64,000 nucleotides of DNA from Trichosphaerium sp. ATCC 40318. Taxonomy: Eukaryota > Discosea > Flabellinia > Trichosidae. Positions within the stretch are counted from its first letter, which is position 1. Each line of letters starts with the position of its first letter. The stretch covers positions 558,001 to 622,000 of the forward strand of contig JALMLS010000093.1 in the NCBI GenBank assembly GCA_038496445.1, given 5' to 3'. Below, piece by piece: positions 56,996-64,000 of the stretch. A program made the position numbers and the translations under genes. The notes below the pieces were generated by a model. It saw only the letters and a list, made by a program, of their open reading frames with translations, made no database searches and was not told where the DNA came from.

Positions 56996-59900
56996 ATGAA
57001 CAAGTTTCAAATAGTAGTCGTAGGGAGCACTGGTGTGGGCAAAAGATCGCTAAAACGCCAGGTCCGGATTGCCATTTTTTTTTAGACCCGTTTATTATAA
57101 AGCTAACCTCCAAAGTTTGCAATACTGAATAGCGATGCTAAAAAGCAAGCTGACAAACCACTTAAAAATTCACAAAAGTACGGTAGAATTACGCGGCTGT
57201 TAAAATTGATCAAGCTAGGCTTGATGATGTACCCTGCGCGTTGAACATTGCAATAGTGGATTCAAAGGACCAAGGAAATAAAGCTGGCTTGATACAAAAA
57301 GGACACGCGTTCGTTATTGTGTACAGCGTTGAGGACAAGTACGTTTAATGACCGAAGAGCGTATTCTTAAACGCATCAATTCAGAAGCACAAACCAAAAA
57401 AAAAACCAACAAAAATGCAATTTGTTTTTTGATTTATTACCGGCTTATAATCGTTTTAGATCATCTTTTGATGGTGTCGCTAGTTGGCGTGATGATATAA
57501 TAGCTTTAAAAAATGAAATGGTGCTGTCACTTTCAGGTCTTGACGGTGATAACGTTCCACCTATTGTTATATGCGCTAATAAATCAGATATCGATGATGG
57601 ACGCGTAATATCGAAAAGTGAGGTACGTTAGACATGTAACATCATTAGAAAAATGTGGTAACGGACAGAATGGAACACGGGTTTTCGGAAATTAGGCCAA
57701 TCTACAAAAAACAAAATCTATTTTTTTTGGCGTTCTAGATCATTTATTTTTAATTTAAAATATGGCATCATTGTTTACAATGTTTATTAGGGCGAAGGGT
57801 TATCGTTTCAGCTCAAAAGCGCGTTTTATGAAATATCGTGTTCGACAACAAAAAACATTAACGTTGTGTACCAACATCTGGTTACGGAGCTTCAGTCGTA
57901 TAGAAGGCGTAGAGTGGTATGTCGATAATTTATGTAACCGTAGGTAAATATTTTTCTTATTCTCGTTTAGAAGCAGCGGAATGGATACTCGGATAAGAAG
58001 AGCTTGAAGAAGACAAAAAAGAAAAAAGGAGCACCGAAAGGTACCAAATTTTTTTTAATTAATTCTGCACGCTTTTCTCGCTCGTACGGCCTCAGTTGAC
58101 ACTTAAAAGGCAAAATAACTCTTGAGGGGCACACGTTTGATCTTGATAAGCCATCTGTTGAGCTTGTAGAGCATTTGATGCGTAGATTGGAGACTAAAGA
58201 AAATGGCACTTCACACAAGAACAACAAGTCTGTTCAGGTCAATAAGCGGCTTTCACAGTTAAGTGAAGAAAACTCGAGGTCCAAACGATTGATTGCAGAG
58301 CATAAGGGTCGAGTTGAAGACTTGGAGAAAAATTTAGAACACGTTAAGAGTAGTTTAAAGGAAGAAGAACAAAAAACAGCGGATCTTAGGCGTAAATTAG
58401 CCAAAACGAAGAGAAAGAAGTTAAAAGAGCGTGACGAAAAGGCAGAGATGGAAGTTAAGCTTAAACGAATGAGAGAAGACGTTAAAAAGTGGAAAGCACA
58501 GTGTGGAGAGCAAAAAGGCCAAATAGATTACTTGGAGACCGGTGAGTGTGACTTTTTTGGACAACAACTTCAAAAAACCCCGAAACCATTGGTGTAGAGT
58601 CAAACAAAATTTTGTCATTCTTTCATTGTCAACATTTTAACGGTCACTTTTGACACTTTGTTTGACACGACATCATTTTTTTTTGATGAATTTTTCTTCG
58701 GTTTCTTAACTTTTTTTTTTGTTTTTAGAGCTCCATAATTCTGAAAGAAGTAGAAGTCGTGGAAGAAGCATTGATAGTGTGCCGTACCCTACGCAAGTAG
58801 AATATGATACTGATTCTGATGGAGAGGGATATAGCCCACCAGAACGAACACTTTCCGCTTCAGGTGAGTTATATTTTTTTTAACCCTTTTTTTGGTATTT
58901 TCTGATATTCTTAGTGTTGAATTACAAGATTGATCTTAGTGATATACTAACATCCAATGAACTTGGTAAAGGATCTTATGGTATTGTTCGTAACGGTTTC
59001 TGGCGTGGCTGTCGTGTACGATAGTATTTTTCTCAAAAAGTCTAAAGAATATTTCTCATTTTTTTCTTCTTTAGATTGCTGTGAAGCAACTTTTAAGTAG
59101 TGCTACTCAAATGCAGCAAGAGGCATTTTATCAAGAAGCTGAGAGGCTATCGTACGTTATAGGATCAGTTTATTACTAGTATAGACATTGCAGTAACATA
59201 TAAACAGGCTCTTGCGACCTCACCCGCATGTAGTTCAATTTTTGGTGCGTTCATATTCTTTCTTTATTGTACATCAGTATCTTTTTGTTTATAATGCAAT
59301 AGGGAGCCACTAATGACTCAGATTCATTGTGTATAGTAACAGAACTAATAGAAGCGGGAACATTGTTGCAACGCCTTCAAGATATATCCTGGACAATATC
59401 TCAAGCGGTTGTAAAAAAAATAGTACTCGGCATTGCTGCAGGTACTCTCACTTTGCTGAGATTTATTCATAATCATAATGTCATATTAGGTATGCTTCAT
59501 CTTCACAAGGAGGGTATTATACACAGGTATGTAATATCGATATTGTGATATGAACGATTTTCTGATGTTTTCTTTAGGGATCTTGCAACACGTGCGTGTC
59601 GCCACCTCATTGCATATTTTTTTTGTCGTTTGCTAACCCTTGTTAGGTAATATATTGGTAGGCAGCATTAATAGTATGTAGGTATTATTGTAGTACTAAC
59701 AACCGCTCTAGATGTCTGCTGATGGACATGTTAAGATTTCTGATTTTGGTATGGAAAATGTCTTATTTGTAATGTTTAGTAACTCCTTTTTGTAAAGGTT
59801 ATGCACGTCAAGTACTTGAACATGAAGATCAAAACACAACTGAACAAAGTACGTACTACAGTAATTGTATTATTTCCCTTTTATTGTACTTACATTTGTG

Positions 59901-61165
59901 GTAGACCTTGGGCCGTTTAGGTGGATGGTATGCGTGTTAAATATTTGACCACTGCGCTTGTTTTCTTTCGTTTTTTAGCTATTTTTTAATACCAATAATA
60001 GGCACCTGAGAGTATGGTGGGAAGCCAGGGCAAATTTTTATACTCGAAAGCCGGCGGTACGATCAAAATGATTTTTGTTCTGGGGGTTTTGGGTTTTATT
60101 GTAGCCATCGTTTCTTACCTTTTTTGGAAGATGTGTGGATGTTCGCTGTTGTATTATATGAGATATTCTATCGGTACGATAAGTTAAAAGAATTGATCGG
60201 TTTTTTTTAATGCCAACTGTGGCTGTTGAACCAATTTTTTTTCATGTGTTTGTGGTTACTTTAATCTAACTTTCTTTTTTCTTGTAGTGAAGTACCTTAC
60301 GCCAATACAAGTTTTACTGAAGTTGTATCTGGTAAATGTCAAACAAGAGATTTATTATTGCCCATCCCAGATATACCAGTAATAGACTATATTATGACAC
60401 AAGGACAGAAGTATGATCCTAAAGAGAGACCAAAATTTTTGGATATTGTAAAAAGGTTACAAGGCCTGAAAGAAGAGGATTTAATACCTGTTCCTCCAGG
60501 TACAAGCTTTTGGGTTTTTTTCAAGCTAAAAGACGAATGTTGACTTTACTAACTCATTTTTTTTACAAAAAAAGGTGGAATTGTTACTCAGAGTCCTTGT
60601 GTTCTACGTATCTCACCTAACATGATTATAAACAAAATGAATCCTCTCATATGTAGTGTTAAAGTAGAGGAAGGTGTAGCACAGGTTGGGATGCTGCTCT
60701 ACATCCCGTCAAAAAAAGTACGCACAGATCTTTGTAAACTACTTTTTTTTGGCTCACATGTGAACACTTGCATTACCACTGACATTATCGTACTAGTTCA
60801 TTGAAATTGGCACAATATCTGCTATATTCCATGGCAACCATCAAGATGAGAAGCATGATGCCATAAAAGGACAGAAAGTAATGCTTAAAGTTCAACAAAC
60901 GAAATCTCAACGATTCGAGTATGGCAAGCATTTTGACTCATCTTGTGCACTGTACAGTAAGGTACGAACTGTTAATCCCTTTTTACAATGTTATCATGAC
61001 CGCGTAAAGAATTTATATGTAAGATTTGTAGAGTTACTAAATGTTACCATAGATACCTCGCGAGACAATGTACATTTTCCAGAGCCTCGTAAAACGGTAA
61101 CAAAAAAACACCAAACAAAAACAACTCCTATCTGTAAATTACACCATAAAACCACTTCTAAGTAA
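56996..61165 (+). CDS. Degenerate Ras-like GTPase / coiled coil / TKL protein kinase fusion
   Basis: ATG 56996 begins FQIVVVGSTGVGKRSLKRQ, a P-loop in which the usual Ser/Thr after Lys is Arg. Later exons give IVDSKDQGNKAGLIQKGHAF in place of DTAGQE, VICANKSDIDD (G4 kept), and AFYEISCSTTKNINVVYQHL (G5 region). A basic stretch (KKSLKKTKKKKGAPK) continues across an intron in phase (GTACCAAA to CTTAAAAG) into GKITLEGHTFDLDKPSVELV and a coiled coil (about 58230-58540). The kinase follows from 58917: LGKGSYGIVRNGFWRG, IAVKQLLSS, HRDLATRN, HVKISDFGYARQ, LRWMAPESM, DVWMFAVVLYEIFYREVPYA. HRD, DFG and the Lys are intact, so it should be active; the style is TKL. A C-terminal domain (TQSPCVLRISPN, SAIFHGNHQDEKHDAIKG) is unrecognised. 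Stop at 61163-61165. Confidence 0.72.
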
Positions 61166-61335
61166 GCCCCACTATTCTAGTACGCGTATCTTTTACGCGC
61201 TCGGTCTTCGTAAGTCCAATACTGCGAGTTTCGCCATATTTTTTGCGTGTTCAAGTAACTGAATGATCTTTTTTTAATTTTTTGTATTTTTTTTTTAGTT
61301 GTTTCTTTTTTTATAATATGGAGATATGGATATCT

Positions 61336-62283
61336 TCAGCACGTTTGTTTATAGTCTTGTAGAACACGTATTGTTTGTTTAATTTCTTCTTCAAAAGTTG
61401 AAAGGTTTCTTGTTACATTATCCAATTCTTCATGTGCGCAATATGTCTCCAACGTCTTTGCCATTGTGTGAACCTAATGTATTTATAAGTTGTTATTTTT
61501 TAATAGCTCTCCTCAAGCAACAAAAGAGGAGACCCAGAAACGCCCAAAAGAAAACAAAAAGTCCTTAAAAAACACGTGTGCTAAACGCATCAAAAAAAAG
61601 GGTTTTAAGGTTGATAACGTTGTTTTTATGATCACAAATAAATAAATGAGGAAGCATAAGAACTCTATGGAGTAATGGACGTCAATGACTTTTTTGTTTA
61701 ATGAAATGAAAAAAATCCGTAATGACACGCGTTTTAACAAGTAAGAGAATGGATTAGAGTGGTTTTTACAAAAAACACGTACCCTTGATGCACCCATATA
61801 CATACTTGCTCCTTTTATACTGTGCACATATATTCTGGCGTTTTGAGCATCGTTTTTAGCTAATGCTTCCTATTGTCGCGTCATTATGATCCTTTTGTTT
61901 GTAATTCTTCTCTACGCACCTTAAACTTCTGCATTTGCGTCTTGGTGCTATCAAAAAACGTGTCTATCAGTTCTATTGTATATTCCGTGTCTCCTCCAGT
62001 AGTTTTCTCTAGGTCTCCGGAAACGAATCTACAGCGCTGTTAGCCGCGTATTAGAGGCTTCTAGGGCTATTTTAAATAAATCAGACAAACCTTTGCGTAT
62101 CAGCAAGCTTAAAAGTGTCTGTAGGTGCTATTGGCTCCGCTTTTCTACTTTAGACGTTAATGTAACAAATTTCCATAAACCACTTTTTTACCTTTCAGGT
62201 GCTCCTTCGACCTTACTACCGTATAGTATCCAATTCAGAGTACCCGTGATGTAAGTTACCATAATCTGAAGGCTGTTACCCAT
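61336..62283 (-). CDS. Histidine-phosphotransfer (HPt) protein
   Basis: ATG 62283 (MGNSLQIMVTYITGTLNWIL) to TGA at 61336, five exons. The core exons give TEYTIELIDTFFDSTKTQMQ, EALAKNDAQNARIYVHSIKG, ASMYMGASR and VHTMAKTLETYCAHEELDNV. HSIKGASMYMGA is the HPt signature, with His as the phospho-acceptor, flanked by the expected helices; length of about 165 residues matches Ypd1/RdeA-like carriers. In a phosphorelay it would move phosphate between a hybrid histidine kinase and a response regulator. Neither partner is in this window. MGN at the start could allow N-myristoylation, which is inference. The neighbouring ion-channel gene is divergent across 256 bp. Confidence 0.75.
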
Positions 62284-62539
62284 ATTTTACGTCTAACTGT
62301 ATTATTCGAGTGCGAATAGCTTTGTACAAGCGCAATAGTATATTTTTAAGCGTTAACAATGAGTTTGACTTGCAATTTTCAAAAAACACAGAAAATGAAG
62401 CCAAGGCTTTCTCAAAATAGCTCACAAGAAAAAACAGACACAAAAATGTTCGCTAAAACTATGTGCATAACGGTGGAGATTTACCAACAGAATCTGCACG
62501 TCTTGGTTTGAGGAATAAGAAAAACAAGGAGAGAACAGA

Positions 62540-64000
62540 ATGGAGAAGGCGCCAGCTCCAACGGGTAGCAAGAAGAAGGGGTACGTTTAAAGCTTTAACG
62601 CCCATGTTTTTTTTCAAATTCTCGAAAAATTTTTGAATCCCGTTCTCTTGCCCGCTCCACTCTCGTAGAGATATGGGTCTGTATTACTCTATTGGTATCT
62701 CAGTTAAACAGACACGCGTAGTGTATATTTTTAACTTTGTATTACAGCGGGTTCAGACAGCTTGGTGGGCTCGCTCAGGATAAGTATCGCATGAATGTTA
62801 GAATTAAAAAGTAAGTGAGCGAAAGGAAGCATACTTCACTCCGATTTGATCTAATAGCAAACAAAATAGGACTTCTGCGCTTATTAAAACATGTTCTATA
62901 TACTTGAGCGGCGGATGGTTCGGGCTTTTGTGGGTACGGTCACGGTCTGTGTTTTTTATGATTTAGAACGTTGTTTTTACGCTCTATGTACTCTTCATTG
63001 GTGTCACTGTACCGGAACTCACAACGTTTGTATCTAGGAGATTATTATTGTTACTGCTAATCTTTTACATGCTGTTCTATTTGTTATCGATACATACCAT
63101 CCATTTAGTGAGTGTTTTGGTTTTTTTTTTTGTTTTTTTTTGTTTTTTTTTGGTTCTGTTTTTAACTTTATATTTTTTAAGCTGTCTGGGTTAGACCTTT
63201 TCAAGCTACATTCGCTGGGTTGTACATAGCAGATTATATCATTCATTTTACGACGGCTCCGGTGAAGTAAGTCTTGGTTTATTTTCTTTTAAAGCAGCTA
63301 GCTATTAAGAGTTCGTTTTAAGCAAAAAAAACCAGCGATTGTCATCTGTGTCATCAGCAATGTGTTACTTTTTTTTTTTTATCACGTGATCAATGTTCAT
63401 TTTTTTTCCACTCAAAACTCCGATACTACATGGTATCACGTGGTAATAAAGTCATAGAAACGTTACTTTCACAATTATTCTTGCTTTTCACTTTTTTTCT
63501 TAATCTCTAACTTCACACAGGACCGATTTTGTGTTCTTCGAGTTTCAGTCGTATGTGGATTATATTAGTATACCATTAATTATATACGATGTATTTGCGC
63601 CATCACGATTGAGTGTACGCCCTCACAGTGGATAAAAAAATCACCACGTGATTTCTTGTATTTCTCCTTAACACAAAATTGATATTAGGTGCCTGTAGCG
63701 TACTTTAGGGTGACTAGATTGTCGAGGTTTATGTATAAGGCAAAATACCTTCCAATTCTACGTATGTTCTTTATCTTTTCTTGTGAGAATAATACACTTA
63801 TCATGGAACTCAAGGTAATCTAAGCATAATCACTAATGCTTTGGCGTACCAGATTCTAAGATTAATATTGAAAGTCTTGCTGTTGGTGTGGATAATGGTA
63901 CTTAATTTTGTTGTGAAAGAAAAACCTTTTGTTGTCTTGATCTACAACACTACAAACAAGTGCTTTGTTGAAAAAGTGATTTATTTTGACGCCAAAAGCG
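62540..64000 (+). CDS. BK/Slo-like cation channel, N-terminal part (cut by window end)
   Basis: ATG 62540 (MEKAPAPTGSKKK) then exons at about 62750-62810 (GFRQLGGLAQDKYRMNVRIK), 62875-62930 (SIYLSGGWFGLLW), 62966-63030 (VVFTLYVLFIGVTVPELTT), 63042-63110, 63181-63268, 63522-63612, 63691-63762 and 63812-64000. Blocks such as FAGLYIADYIIHFTTAPVKT, FFEFQSYVDYISIPLIIYDV and PVAYFRVTRLSRFMYKAKYL follow the S2-S4 order of Slo-type K+ channels. Then comes an S5-like NALAYQILRLILKVLLLVWI. The pore and cytoplasmic RCK domains would lie beyond the window. S4 has only four or five basic residues, so voltage sensing may be weak. Family assignment is from general layout and is less certain than the channel call itself. 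Confidence 0.6.

Noticed and set aside
1-64000. CRISPR arrays, bacterial operons, rRNA genes
   Set aside because: No regularly spaced repeats, Shine-Dalgarno-linked gene strings or rRNA signatures; spliced eukaryotic genes fill the window.

Overview
The window is nuclear DNA from a compact, AT-rich, intron-rich free-living protist. Genes are packed a few hundred bases apart on both strands, often as divergent pairs sharing a 175-490 bp spacer. Most are cut by introns of about 45-150 nt that start GT (very often GTACG) and end in a T-rich stretch plus AG. The content is eukaryotic throughout: RTEL1-type helicase, SRF-type MADS box, Pumilio, F-box proteins, a CAAX-ending Rho GTPase, TKL kinase, filamin repeats, and an HPt phosphorelay protein. 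This mix fits an amoebozoan or another deep unikont protist; species cannot be assigned from the sequence alone. Exon borders below were read by eye from GT-AG and frame continuity, so outer limits are firmer than inner junctions.

Layout. 1-10 kb: tail of an unknown gene, a membrane-anchored LPMO-like copper enzyme, a secreted Cys-rich protein (-), an F-box protein with a possible SUKH domain, and an NhaC-type Na+/H+ antiporter (-). 10-20 kb: an intronless signal-peptide-bearing carotenoid oxygenase, an atypical Rho GTPase (-), a YfcG-like glutathione transferase (-), a FYVE/F-box/LRR fusion (-), and another F-box protein (-). 20-32 kb: a CCCH plus Pumilio RNA-binding protein, an F-box-like gene, secreted Cys-rich proteins, a GT31 glycosyltransferase, a first MORN-repeat protein (-), and a small acidic protein (-). 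32-44 kb: a filamin-repeat/coiled-coil protein (-), divergent from a calponin-homology protein, followed by an RTEL1-type helicase with a C-terminal RING. 44-54 kb: a second MORN-repeat protein, a beta-helix/GCC2-like type I membrane receptor, a gene-poor stretch with decayed sequence, an acidic LF-motif coiled-coil protein (-), and a poly(A)-followed orphan frame. 54-64 kb: an SRF-type MADS factor (-), a ubiquitin-like-domain protein (-), a degenerate Ras-like/coiled-coil/TKL kinase fusion, an HPt protein (-), and a BK/Slo-like channel cut by the window end.

Themes. At least four F-box-type genes plus two MORN proteins with F-box-like heads suggest heavy ubiquitin-ligase adaptor use. Several genes encode secreted or surface proteins, as expected for a phagotroph handling polymer food. 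Two GTPase modules have lost key catalytic residues. The palindrome CACGTG occurs about 50 times, far above expectation. The two MORN proteins are intronless and resemble the MORN-repeat families of amoeba-infecting giant viruses.
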